Assembly (NCBI GenBank): GCA_050084515.1
Contig: CM114274.1
Span: 18,290,001-18,354,000 of the forward strand
DNA from: Blasia pusilla
Lineage: Eukaryota; Marchantiophyta; Marchantiopsida; Blasiales
DNA length: 64,000 bases
Direction: 5' to 3'
Shown here: positions 36,201 to 49,727 of the stretch, one piece after another
Numbering within the stretch: the stretch's first letter is position 1
Layout: every line of letters starts with the position of its first letter
Position numbers and translations under genes: made by a program
The notes under the pieces: generated by a model
Told to the model about the DNA's origin: nothing
What the model saw: the letters and a program-made list of their open reading frames with translations, nothing else
Database searches by the model: none

Positions 36201-36602
36201 GTTTCGTAAAGGAAAAGCACACACGATGAAGGTTCACTATGGTGCCAAAACGAAATACCACAGGAAAATAGAGACGAGAAGGACGTACTCGCGAGTCGAT
36301 GTATCGATCATTTGGCAAACGGTGAGGGCAATCATGGAAGTTTTTCCAGTCCCAGACTGTGCCTGCGCAATGGCATCCCGGCCACTGATTATAGGCATCA
36401 CTGCCCTCTGCTGGATAGCTGAAGGCTTCTCGAACCCGTAGGCGTAGATACCCCGCAACAGCTCTTCACGTATTCCCATCTGATCAAAACTCGATATCAC
36501 CTCGACCCCCGCACTCGTCTCAAACACCAAATTCTCATCATCGTCCGGGGCCTCCCTGCCATTGTTGTTCCGATTTCCTCCTCTTGGATTCGCATTCGCC
36601 AT
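33231..36602 (-). CDS. EIF4A3: eIF4A-III: DEAD-box RNA helicase of the exon junction complex (seven exons)
   Basis: ATP-dependent RNA clamp that nucleates the exon junction complex on spliced mRNA in the nucleus and takes part in NMD and mRNA export. Exons (minus): 36602-36289, 35367-35127, 35022-34942, 34655-34548, 34079-33792, 33626-33540, 33344-33231. All introns are GT-AG and the phases sum to 411 codons (410 residues plus TAA), the usual length. Motifs: Q motif FEKPSAIQQ (57-65), Walker A AQSGTGKT (81-88), PTREL and TPGR in exon 2, DESD (186-189), SAT (about 217-219), [19 protein letters not shown] and [13 protein letters not shown]. The ending NVADLI is typical of this subfamily and separates it from cytoplasmic eIF4A, as does DESD instead of DEAD. 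The N-terminal 30 residues are Asn/Gly/Arg-rich and variable in the family. Every functional motif is intact. Confidence 0.97.
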
Positions 36603-37104
36603 CGCTGCCTACCTTCCACTTACTTCTCTACTGGTCAAGTCCAGCGCCGGAAATTTGAACAACTTTCCACAATTCGTACAGTGTGCCCAGACAGTCTCCT
36701 GTAATCCCAACTCCCACGACTACAAACTGAAATCGAATTATCGTCGAAAGTAGCCTCTCTTTCCGGAAATTTCAAGACAGGACGGTCAGTTCATCTGCCA
36801 GTCACTCTCCCGCTCGAGGCCTCTCCCTCTCCTCTGCGGCACCGCCAGCACTCGGAACTCGCTCATCGTCGTTGGCCGACGGATGGGAGTCGAGGAAGGA
36901 GGGCGTCAAGGGGGATTTCCGCTTTTTTTTCTATTTATTTAATATTTACTCATTTCCATAAAGGTAAGACGTTCGTCTCTAGACACTCCAAATTATTTTT
37001 CGATTTGTTCATACACAATAGTAGATGCAAATCTATATTATTATTGGAGAATTTTGTATAGAGGAGACACCTGGGCTATAATTAATTCACACGAGTTGCA
37101 TTCT
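36603..37104. other. eIF4A-III promoter region, then repeat boundary
   Basis: GC-rich, CT-rich sequence up to about 36925 should hold the promoter and 5' untranslated region of the eIF4A-III gene. A sharp change to AT-rich sequence at about 36930 marks the start of transposon-derived DNA. Confidence 0.5.
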
Positions 37105-37142
37105 CCTTATCTATATTATAATGCGATATAATATAGATAAGG
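37105..37142. repeat. Perfect 16-bp inverted repeat resembling paired Helitron 5' ends
   Basis: CCTTATCTATATTATA and TATAATATAGATAAGG are perfect complements around ATGCGA. Each arm contains TCTATATTATA, a common start of plant Helitrons, so the palindrome shows a Helitron-like 5' end in both directions. Confidence 0.65.
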
Positions 37143-37238
37143 TTACTTCTTTTGGAAAAAACAATTTCCCAAAGAAGCACTCCATAAATAATCATGTGAA
37201 ATGGTAGCTTAGCCCAAAAAGTTTTTAAAAAATCAAAA

Positions 37239-39387
37239 TCTATACTATTAACTGGGCATAGGGGTTACTAAATAGGGGGGAAAAAAATGAATGCCATAAG
37301 AAGTGAAGCTTACTCTCATGATTTTTTTACCTCGTTTTTGTGTGTTTTCTTTATGATCTCGGCCTTTAGCAATCTTATCTTGGACTAGACTTGAATGGTG
37401 GAGTGGTTGGCATCAGTTTGGGACTAGCCTTTAGCAATCGTGCACCGGTCAGCATCAGTTTGGGACACATGTAGGAAGAATATTTGAGGGAGTGCACAAA
37501 CACGTGTTGTGCATTGTGAGCACCACTTACCTGGTGACACCTGTTTGATTTGAGGCTTGTTAAATGTAAGTAATGTTTCTTACTCTTCCTCTTTACTATT
37601 TCAGAGAAGGAACCTTTGGAGAAGGAAGAGGAGGCTCAAGCGAGGCCGACAAGCTACAATTGGCGGCGAGGAAGATCTGAGGACACATCCGCGTCTAATC
37701 TTGAATCTGCTGCTGCAGATTTTTGAAGCAGCCCGGAGCTCATGCTCCTAAATTGCTCATGTGTTCATCTTCTCTAGCCATTGCCATTCTAGCAACATTG
37801 AATTCAGATCATAAGGCACGACTTTTGAAGTTATGTTTTTTCTCATTCTAATCCTGAATCTGCTGCAGCAGATTTTGAAGCAGCCCGGAGCTCATGCTCC
37901 TGAATTGCCCATGTGTTCATCTTCTCTTGCCATTGCCATTCATGCGACATTACATTCACGTAAGAAGGCGCGTCTTTTGAATTTCTGTTTTTTCTCTCCC
38001 TATGAGTGCTTTGCCGAGTACTTTTGGCACTCCGAAGTTTTAAGGGACAGAGGCATACCCACTGATTGCTGCAGGTCTGCGTAAATTTCATTACTTGTTG
38101 TGGTTGCCTTTTTTTCACCCCTCCCTGGCATAGCATGCTCGGTGACTCAATTCACCGCAGCTTCCGATGTTTCCTCTCAAGCCACATAGAGTTGCCACTG
38201 ATTTATTAAGTGGCACCATCCACATATTCAGAAACGTTTGAATTTGCCATAGTCATTCATTATGTGACCAGGGGTCTCCTCATCCATTTGAGCTTTACCG
38301 CAACTCTCCACACCAATGTTGGTTGAGAGAGCGATTTTGCCGCGCATAACTCGTTTAGGGATGCTATATGCTCTGAAATTACCTCCCGCTGAATGCAAGA
38401 ACGCTTTAGGCAAAAGCTAAAAGGTTGTACGCAAAGGCTAAAAGGTAAGGCAATAGACCTCGGAGGCTAAAAGGGTAAGCACTATACCCGGAGGCATAAG
38501 CTATGCTTGTGAAAGGAAATTCTAGCATTGGTATTGAAGATTCGAGATTGAAAACAAATAGAGAAGGATTAATTACATACTCAAATGCGCGGATTGCCCA
38601 GTGTCTGACTCTCATCGAGAAAGAAATTTCTGAGATGTCCGTGTCATTGGATGATATGCACGTTGTCAAATCCAACTTCCATCCGAAGACAACGATCCAA
38701 ACGATTAGCCTCAGTCGGACAAGCTTCTAAAACAAGCACTCGATGAAGAGATTCTGAAGCATCCAACAAGATGAAGTAGAATAACCATTACGCAAAGCAT
38801 AACCATAAGGGTTCCAACCTATTTTCCCCGCAAGCAACCATGACTATCCGCGCCGCATTCAGGTCATAAAGCATCCATAGATACCACTCTACCAGATTTT
38901 TTCCACGCTATAATCCAGATTCCAACAAAACTGTTGTTGAGCATACGAAATCAATTGCAATAGTTTGTACATTCGTAATCCTTAGGTTGCTCAGCCATAG
39001 CCCCCCCCTCCACCTCCTCGAATGGAATGTAGATTCCCCCACCACTCATAGAGAGGATAATGCCATGTCACTCCCTCCGCTCACCACAACGGTCATTTAA
39101 AAAACGCCCCATATCTTTCGGAAGGCACCACCAAATCTCGAAGCACCTCTAGCTCCACAAACGCCAGCCTTCTCATTCAACCGGTTTTGTCAAGATCACA
39201 TACTTCCGCAAGTAAAACTAACCCGATGGAACCCTCAACTCCAAGCCATTGGAAATTACACAACTCGGAATTCTGGCACTCACACAAACGCACTCCGCAC
39301 TATCTAAACCTTATTGAGAGCTCAATCAAGGATTGTTTTATCATGGTTAAATTTTATGCCCATGCATCGCACGAGCTTTCTTACTAG
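37239..39387 (+). mobile_element. Non-autonomous Helitron (2.15 kb) with gene-like interior
   Basis: The left end A followed by TCTATACTATTAACTGGG is a canonical plant Helitron 5' start. The right end has the GCATCGCACGAGC hairpin-type core, spacer TTTCTTA and CTAG (39384-39387) followed by T. There is no helicase inside. The interior from 37550 to 38420 is richer in GC, has an intron-like TTTACTATTTCAG acceptor at about 37604 followed by an open stretch KEPLEKEEEAQARP, and a tandem duplication. This is the usual pattern of a Helitron carrying captured host exons; the donor gene is not recognised. Confidence 0.7.
37697..37993 (+). repeat. Tandem duplication of ~145 bp inside the Helitron
   Basis: 37697-37835 and 37847-37993 are direct copies. 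Both run from CTGAATCTGCTGC-like sequence through GCAGCCCGGAGCTCATGCTCC, CATGTGTTCATCTTCTCT and GCCATTGCCATTC to a TTGAA...TTTTTTCTC end. About 85-90% identical by eye. Each is preceded by a CTAATC word. Confidence 0.75.
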
Positions 39388-39944
39388 TAGACTTTACAAG
39401 ACGTTCCATCTATTTAAGAATTATTTGTTATTATAAGAGGGCGGATAAGATTCGGATGCCTTTTACTCGTGCTAGGCACCAGGAAATATATTACATCTCC
39501 TAGGTTAATCTCACAATTTTCAAATGTTATTTAAATCAATTTTGAGCAGTTTTATTAACTCATAAAAGGAACAATCCCTATGGCTGAAAATGCCAAGCAC
39601 TCATTGATAATAATGTATATTTTTTTAAAATTGAAATTCTTTAATTTTTTCCAAAAAAAAATCATTTTGAAAATTAATTTCTAGAAGTTATAAAATATGC
39701 ATGTGAAATCTTCCAACGTAAGAGGTAAAACTAGAACCCATAATGATAGTAATTCTACTATGAAAAAATAAATGATATGGGATGAATCATAAGGATATAT
39801 GTATATATATAAGATCTAGTGCACATATCCCTCATTACATAACAGATATTACTAGTGTCCACCAAATTATCCAACAAAAATCTTTTCATACACAACTCAC
39901 AATTTAAAAACCAAGAAACATATTGTCATAGTTATAATATATTA
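39388..39944. other. AT-rich spacer between Helitrons
   Basis: No gene is seen. A short (TA)n run at about 39799-39811. Confidence 0.4.
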
Positions 39945-42492
39945 CTAGTTAGATTTCCGTACGATGCAAGGAAAATAAAAAAAAGTACTTGAAAAACTTT
40001 TGTTCGTGTATAGACCGTTAAGGGAAGGGATTAATGATGCTGCACACAAATTCAAACTTTTATTCTGTTGTCCATAACAAGTCAAACATTTTCTTGCTGT
40101 CCAATTGTTATGTGTCAATAGAAGAGCCTTAAAAAACATGTGTAAACAATTTTTTAAAAAATTATGTTTAAATTTTGAAATTAAATTTTAATTTTAAAAT
40201 TGAAGTATAATTTCCATTTTTTAAAATCTTAAAAGAGTAAGAAAATTTCACCTTTAAACAATACCCATCTCCCTAAAGAATTTCACTCCTCTATAAAAGC
40301 TCAAACAATAACTATTCTTTCCCTCCTAGTCTTCCCACCAAAATAATATTCAATAACCAAAATCTTAGCTAATTTTAATTAACAAAATTATTTTATTTTT
40401 TCCATTAAAAATCATTTTCCTTTCCCAAAATATCACATTTGAATTAGTATGATTTTTTTTAATATTCTCGTTTCAATGAAAATTTATTTCAAATTTTAAA
40501 TATAATTTCTATTTTCTAAAATCTTAGAAGAGTAATAAAATTTCACTCTTCTTAGTAATTACAATCCTCCATTCAAACGTAAATGATATCCCAATCCCCT
40601 AAGTAATTTTACTCTTCAATAAAATTTAAACAAAATCTACTCCTTCTCAATTAAAATTTATTTTCTCTTTCCATACAATCTGAATTGAGGCAAAAATTCT
40701 AAATTTTTGGTTATCTATCATAATTATTCCAATTTATTAATATCTATAATCACCCATTATAATATTAAATAAATTGATTAATATATTTTCTTTCCATTCC
40801 ACTCAAATCCCTATCCATTCCTCTTCTATCCCTATTTATTTCTACCCATCTAATATGGCTCAAACAACAAAATTCAAACATGTTGCCTATTTTGTCCCAT
40901 TGTCTCATTATCTTGTCTTATTATGCATATGGGGTCGCCAGATATTATGTAGATGTTAAGAAAATAATAGGCCCTAGACTTCGAGTCCACTTCCGCTGCT
41001 ACATTGCACATCCACTTTACGAGAGTTGCGAGAGCCCCAATTTTTTCATAGTATGGTTGTAGTACAACCACGCTGGACTCGTAATTTTGCAGCTCGTGCA
41101 TTCGCAAACCTCACAATTGGACTTGCACATTGCAATTGCAATGCAACTCGAAGTTCTATTATCTTACACTTGTAGTTCATCCTTCAAAAACTCGCAACTT
41201 TTTTCTCAAGTATATGAGTAATTTACGAGTCTTTGCGAGTCTAAGTAGTTGCACAAAATTTACTCGTACAGACAAAAAGCTCACAAAAAATTGCAAACAA
41301 GTCATAAAGTAATTGCATAATAGCATGTCAAGTAATGGTTTTCTACACTTGCAAAGGACTCCCAAAGTACTGGTTTTGTTCATTGATGAAGTAATTGTTG
41401 ATGTTCCTCTTTTTTTGCTAAGTTTTGGACTTTTTTTTTCCGTTTAAAAATACTTTTTTACACTTGATATATTCTTATTTTTGCATTCGATACTCTTTCT
41501 AGTTATTCTTTGAGATGGCTTTTTTTCTTATTCATTTCTTGAAGGTCTGAAACAACAATTTTGGAAAAGAAAACACGTAATAATATAAGCCTCACTCATC
41601 TCAATATCCTTTAACTAGATTTATTTTCATCTTACCCAAAAATTCTCAAGACTTGGCTTCACTATATATCTATATAATTGACTAATAATAGGGCAAAATA
41701 GGCAACATGTTTGAATTTTTTTGTTTGATCCATATTAGATGGGTATAAATAGATAGGGATAGAGAAAATGGATATGAATTTGAGTGGAATAGAAAATAAT
41801 TTATTTAAGATTATAATGGGTGATTATAAATATGAATAAAGTGGAATAATTATTATAAATAACCAAATTTTTAGAATTTGTGCCTTAGTTCATACTTGAT
41901 GGAAAGGGAACAGTAAATTTTAATGGAGAAGGAATAAATTTTGTTTAAATTTTATGGAAGGGTAAAATTACTTAGGGGATTGGGATTAGGATATCATTTA
42001 AATTTAAGTGGAGGATTGTGATTACTTAGAAGAGTGAAATGTTATTACTCTTTTAAGATTTTATAAAATATAAGTTATATTTAAAATTTGAAAGAAATAA
42101 TGTGATTATTTTTTAAAATAATCTTATTAATTCACATGTGATATTTTGGGAAAGGAAAATGAATTTTAATGGAAAAAATATTAGGTTAATTAAAATTAAC
42201 TAAGAATATAGTTAGTGAATGTTATTTTGGTAGGAAGAGTGGAAGGGGAAGAATAATTATTGTTTGAACTTTTATGGAGGAATGAAATTATTTAGGGGAG
42301 ATGGGTATTATTTAAAGGTGAAATTTTATTACTCTTTTAAGATTTAAAAAGTGGAAATTATACTTAAATATTAAAATTAAACTAATTTCTAATTTTAAGT
42401 ATACTTTTTAAAAACTATTATTGGGACATTTTTTTAAGGCCCTTCTATTGAGGAAAAATTTTCACGCGTGCATCGCATGGGCAACATACTAG
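39945..42492. mobile_element. 2.5-kb inverted structure with Helitron 3' termini at both outer ends
   Basis: Left arm (about 40110-40905) and right arm (about 41690-42455) are inverted copies. For example GGGACAAAATAGGCAACATG on the minus strand near 40895 pairs with GGGCAAAATAGGCAACATG at 41692, and the alignment continues for 0.8 kb at roughly 80%. The left outer end carries CTAG (39945-39948) with a GCATCGTACGG core (minus strand); the right outer end carries GCGTGCATCGCATGGGC then CTAG (42489-42492). The last flanking base at the right is G instead of T. The 0.8-kb centre is unrelated and non-coding. Either two Helitrons of one family inserted tail-out, or one element formed an inverted dimer. 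Confidence 0.65.
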
Positions 42493-43091
42493 GAGAGAGA
42501 AATTAGTTGCAAAGGGAGGAGAGGAGTCTTGAAAAGTTAGAAGGAAAACAAAAAATGGAGCAATTTGGAGATGATAAGGGAATTTACCTTCAAAGTTTCC
42601 AAGTGTTTTTGCAAGTGATATGTAAGTTGTTTACAAGTGCACCTAGACTCTTGCTTTACAAGAGTTTTTTATTTAGTTGTGTCTCTTGGAAGTTGCAACT
42701 TGCAATGGCCCATATTTGCACTTTTTTCGTCATTTGCAAAGCACACTCACAAATCTCAATGCAAGGTGTTTGCAAGTCTTGTGCATCTCACAAGATTTCC
42801 GAAGTTTGAAAGGATCATAAACTAGAGTCAAGTTGAATCCGACTTGCAAATGTCTCGTATGAAGGGGACTCCCAAACTAGTCATAAATGTCAAAAAATTA
42901 CTCACAAAATGTCAAATATATGCCTCTCATACTTGTAGGGCTCTCTACAAGTCATACTTGTGTGAAACCCTTTTTACTCTAACCAATTCTTTCTACTAAA
43001 CCATTCGCCTCAAGATGATATCATATTGTCGTTTAATGGCAAAATCAATGTCTAGTCATAAGGCTTGTAACTCCATATGAAATTCATTACC
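42493..43091. other. Non-coding spacer with TTGCAAGT words
   Basis: No supported gene; the open frames at 42507-42825 have no domain. TTGCAAG-type words recur here and in the centre of the neighbouring inverted structure. From about 43060 the sequence begins to resemble the Copia-B pol segment at 53.76 kb. Confidence 0.35.

Positions 43092-43137
<46 letters not shown>
43092..43137. repeat. Compound (CT)n(AT)n microsatellite
   Basis: A CT dinucleotide run followed directly by an AT run, about 46 bp in all. It sits at the outer edge of the left arm of the near-perfect inverted repeat. Confidence 0.9.
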
Positions 43138-43147
43138 GGGATATAAG

Positions 43148-44276
43148 TTGTTTTTGATGAGTTGAAGTTATAATATGTTCCATCCAAACCTATTCCACCT
43201 CTAAACATGTCTATTGTAGGGGAGAATTTGACCATAAACCAACAAACATTGCCTACAAATTCCCTAAATACTAGTGTAGGGTTGGGAGAGGTCCTAGACT
43301 CTTTCATTAAATTTTTCAATCCATGGTCGAGTAGAATCCATATTTAGTCTATTGACAATAGTTAGAGCTCAAGTAAAATATAAAAAGCATCCACCTCTAT
43401 ACAAAAACTTCATAGATTAAGTAGAGTCACACATTTTATTTATAGATTCATTGATGAAGGATTTCTTGCAACATGTCATGCATATATGATAACTGAATGT
43501 TGGAAACTATATGGAAAATTGACTTATAATTATTATCTATATGATGCAAGAAGTTTCAATTGGGAGAAGCCATATGTTTTACGAGTATTGAAGGATGCTA
43601 GGATATGTTGGATGCCTCGATCATCCTCGATCAAGAGCATATGTTGTGTTATACAAGTATGACTTGTCACATGTTGTGTAACATATAAATACATAAAATA
43701 AATTTATTTAGCTTGCCACCAAACTTGGAATAATTTCTAATTCTGTTACATTCCAAAATAGCCCAAGTCCTGATGGGCATGTTACACAACATATGCTCTT
43801 GATCGAGGCATCCAACATACCCTAGCATCCTTCAATACTCGTAAAACATATGGCTTCTCCCAATTGAAACTTCTTGCATCATATAGATAATAATTATAAG
43901 TCAATTTTCCATATAGTTTCCAACATTCAGTTATCATATATGCATGACATGTTGCAAGAAATCCTTCATCAATGAATCTATAAATAAAATGTGTGACTCT
44001 ACTTAATCTATGAAGTTTTTGTATAGAGGTGGATGCTTTTTATATTTTACTTGAGCTCTAACTATTGTCAATAGACTAAATATGGACTCTACTCGACCAT
44101 GGATTGAAAAATTTAATGAAAGAGTCTAGGACCTCTCCCAACCCTACACTAGTATTTAGGGAATTTGTAGGCAATGTTTGTTGGTTTATGGTCAAATTCT
44201 CCCCTACAATAGACATGTTTAGAGGTGGAATAGGTTTAGATGGAACATATTATAACTTCAACTCATAAAAAACAAC
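43148..44276. repeat. Near-perfect ~0.5-kb inverted repeat built partly from copia pol sequence
   Basis: Left arm 43148-43649 and right arm 43783-44276 (reverse complement) differ by about five substitutions and one 10-bp indel (an extra ATCCTCGATC in the left arm near 43621), close to 99% identity, around a spacer of about 130 bp. The part 43216-43495 aligns with Copia-B 53798-54077 (between integrase and reverse transcriptase) at roughly 75%. The remaining 150 bp of each arm is not recognised. A transcript across it would fold into a long double-stranded hairpin. Confidence 0.92.
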
Positions 44277-44324
44277 AAATATCCCTTAGTTTCATAAGCG
44301 TAGCCAAACTATTACTATATAACA

Positions 44325-44356
44325 CTAGTGGGCAACCAGTTGCCATGCACGAGAGT
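44325..44356 (-). mobile_element. Helitron 3' terminus, minus strand
   Basis: On the minus strand: CTCGTGCATGGCAACTGG, then TTGCCCA and CTAG (44325-44328) followed by T. It matches the RTGCATSG-type core of the other termini here. The element would extend to the right, towards the minus-strand Rep fragment at 48.1-49.0 kb, but no helicase lies between. Confidence 0.6.
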
Positions 44357-44466
44357 GAAGGAACTAGTCATGTTGCACACAAATTTTTTTTGCACGTAGA
44401 GGAAGAAACATTTTCTTGCCATATGTCAAGCAAAGAGGTGTTTGAAAATGAAGAAGGCACTCTCCA

Positions 44467-46300
<1,834 letters not shown>

Positions 46301-48106
46301 GCCAAGGAAGACCAAGAGGGGCCAGGTCGTGGACTTTAGTAATGTACAACTATGAAGCTAGAAGTTTTCTGAATGCCACATAGGGATGCTAGCCGTCTCG
46401 ATTGAGAGAAAGAGGTCAGGGGATGAGTGTGATTGCATAGGGTAGTGTGCCGGGAGTTGATGGAAACCGAGAGAAGGTGAGACCAGAGGGCAAGGCCAAT
46501 AGGGTTGTGCTTAAGCACGGACAGTGTATTTGCAAGCAGATCGTGGAGAGCACGTGAGATGGGTTGGAGCAAGTCGATGGGGGCCACAAGCTGGGTAGTG
46601 TCGAGCGTTGTTAAGCCTCAAGCCGAGAGTATCGGTTTGGATGGAAGTTGACGGAGCTCTAGTATCTCTGGATTACACAAATATGCGGATGGGATTAGGC
46701 AAGTTACTAGGTTAAGTCAGATATGGTGAGCAGATTGACCTCAGTATGTAGTTATGAGATTGAACGACGGATGTGGTTAGGACCAACCATAGTTAAGAGT
46801 TGGGCTATATGGTGAGTAGAGGATATATGGTAGGTGACCAAATGTGGTCACTACAGAATAGAGCTAAATTGTTGGTTGTTGAGTAACCATGGGATTTTTC
46901 AACTCATTGAGAGTGGTAGTGGTACTTGTTCGTACTTTGGCGATTGGTGTTGAGATGGGTGATCCGCACCGAGGGTGTGCGACGGAGTGCTAGAGGTGGA
47001 GACACATGCACCAAGGCTGAAGGGAGATTTGACATGCTTCTCAAGGAGATTGTCATGTTGTGGAGGTTGCCAAACCACATAGAGCAGTCAGTTTTGACCG
47101 TGTAGTAGAGTGATGGAAGGCATGTTCAAATTACCCATTCGAGTCCCTTTTCCCACCCTTGTCTCGTATCATTGAGGGAGATTATGGCAGTAAGGGTGGT
47201 GAGGTGGCAGAACACCTCCCAGTTTCAATCCTAGAGTGGAGTTCTTTTGATAGGTAGGGAGGAGAAATGAGGGCATGTGGATGGACAAGCTGAACAGTCT
47301 ACAGGATTTTCAGTGGAGATCGGGTGATCGAGAATCTCAGAGAGGCGTTCATGCGTATGTGACCACTAATCATTGCCACATACGAAGTGACTAAGGCATA
47401 GTCAATGCACTATTGGTATGCGGTTCTAGACTATGAGCTACAAAGGAGAGTCTGAGTTGCGATGTTGCTTCACACAGCAAAGCCCACATTGAAGGTGGTC
47501 TTTGAGTTGTGTAAGCGGATTGATCTCAAAATGAGTGAGGAGCATGTGATGACCTAAGGATTCTTACAAGAGCCAATGGATCAACTGGTGTCAATAGCCC
47601 CATAGGTGCTTGAGTGTGCACCAGTACAATGGGAGTGGGTCGGTGTGCCTAGAGGCAAGGCGGGCGTCGTGAGCCCATAAGGCAACAACCCATACCAACA
47701 TACGTTGGCCAATAGGGATCATTGTTGGCTTTTTGGACATATGGTGGATCCCATATGCAAAGGAATTGTCCACATCATGATTGAGGGCCTTCGAGTGTTT
47801 AGGAGCCAACTAGGATGGCCCCACCATAGTTGCAATGTGACCATTGTCACCAATATGGTCACACTAGAGATAGGTGTTTTGATCTTCACCGAGCGTTGTG
47901 TCCAGATGTAGGCCAAGGGCTTGCGTGTGAGACAGTTGGTGGGGGTTGTGGGATTGATGACCATGGTGGTAGAGTTCCACCATCAATCAAAGGAGATTGA
48001 GCACGGATGCCGAAGGCGGCAATTCTCTCAAACATCAATCAATTGGAGCAGAGGATGACAACCGTGATGATGACATAGCCAAGGATGGAGACAAACCCAA
48101 GAGCAT
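46301..48106. other. No recognisable gene
   Basis: Long, moderately GC-rich but with stops in all frames. It has the look of an old retroelement interior, yet I could find no protease, reverse transcriptase or integrase box. Confidence 0.35.
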
Positions 48107-48990
48107 TTACTTTGGGTAGCGCCTCCAATTCTCATCGGGATTCCAGAGAGGATTTTGCCAATCTATTTCACCATAGATAAATAATAGGACAAAATAGAAT
48201 GGAACATATGCTTCATTTAGATCTAAAATACGACAAACTCCTCCATCGTGTAATTTTACAATAATATCATTATGATCAACATGTTCACTACCATCATCAC
48301 GTAAGATTGCAGCAACCTCTGCTCGTGTTGGTAAGCTATAACGTTTGGAATTTATTCCTTGATTAGACGCTTTTAGAATGATGCGAAGATTAGGTCTACT
48401 TACCTCATTTTCCATGTGTCAAAATATCCTCACATAGGGATTATGTTCATGTAACCTATCTTGCAACCCTCTTAAGATTTCCCGCCAAAGATCTTCAAAC
48501 ATAACTCTTCCTCAATTTTCCAATTCATTTTCGGTATCTGGATGTATAGTTGAGCAAATTCGGGATCACTCCCCTCAACATGATGAAATGGGCCAATGGA
48601 GTGATAAATTTCACCTTGAACAAAAAAGTGTCTGATGCCACCAACTTGCTCCTTGACTTGAGCTCCAATAGATGCTAACTGAAGAGCACAATTACAAGCT
48701 TGAGTGTTTAAAAAAAATTAAGACTTTTAGCTCCACCATCACAAATCAACAATTTCAAGAATGGAGGACAAGACCTTATGAATGGGAGATGTAATTTTCC
48801 ATGATTATAACACATTCCAAAATATGAGTTCCAATACCTTGTACTCGTCACCTTTTTCACACTTTGATTTTGCACTTTGTGATATTACAAATTGACCTCT
48901 TAGCTTGTGGCGAGCAAAACTACCTCCTACTTCATTGATTATAATATCTCCAACGTACATTGCCCAAGTTAATATAATCTCTTTTTGCTG
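48107..48990 (-). pseudogene. Helitron Rep/helicase N-terminal fragment
   Basis: On the minus strand the sequence encodes pieces of the plant Helitron protein upstream of the Rep catalytic part: a CYNHGKLHLP zinc-binding-like segment near 48815, a QGEIYHSIG segment near 48625, FAQLYI near 48560, a WREILRGLQDRL segment near 48470, then 48415-48107 with LPTRAEVAAI, HNDIIVKLHDGGVCRI and LFIYGE. Frames change several times. The Rep active-site region and helicase are missing; the fragment stops at 48107. Confidence 0.75.
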
Positions 48991-49727
48991 TTGTGTTTTT
49001 GTTAGGTTGTTTCATTAATTTTTTTTCCATGTATATATATAACTGTATGGTTGGGCTTCTTGTACATGCTCCCTCTTCCAAAAAATCCTACAAATTTATG
49101 CGATTATCGGAAGGTACTTCGCGTCGAGGGCCAAGAAAGAAATCGAGCAATTCACGCTCAAAATTTAGGAGATCGAAGAAAGCAATAGCCTCTTGTTCAC
49201 ATTGAATCATCTCCCTCGTATATCTAGCATATGGCCAATAAATCGTGCTTTCAACCCTAATCCTTTTTAGCACTTTACTAGCTTGCTCAACCAAATTTGT
49301 GGTGTTGGAAACTAACGTTTTTGCATGCAAATTGGTTGCAAAGACGTCTTATTCCATCGAATCGAACCTCTTTTCGTGATTTTGAAAGGTATTATGTGGG
49401 GAGGCACAAAAAAAATGTCTTCTTCGTGCCGAGACTTTGGCACTGAAAAAAAAAAGCGATTGATCACAAAGATTACAATGAAATTAGACAAGTTCTTGGA
49501 GGAAGCCGTCACAATCTTTATGATGGTCCTCCCACTATGATAGACCAAATTTCTTCCTCCATGATTAATAATATTACAAGGTATGTAGTTTATCATATTT
49601 CCACTACTAGAGGGTTTTCTATGCTATGCACATGTGATCTTCAAATATTAAAAAGCCAAAGGTCCTCCTTTGCCTTCTTAATTTAATTTTCTTATGTGTC
49701 AACAACAAAAGAATCCTTAGAAGACAC
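48991..49727. other. Degenerate sequence, probably from Helitron coding region
   Basis: Short frames on the minus strand (49330-49088, 49596-49312) are open and follow in orientation the Rep fragment to their left, so they may be its eroded N-terminus. No specific motif is visible. Confidence 0.3.

Noticed and set aside
33765-36602. Separate small helicase genes suggested by individual open frames
   Set aside because: They are the exons of one eIF4A-III gene; phases and GT-AG sites join all seven without loss.
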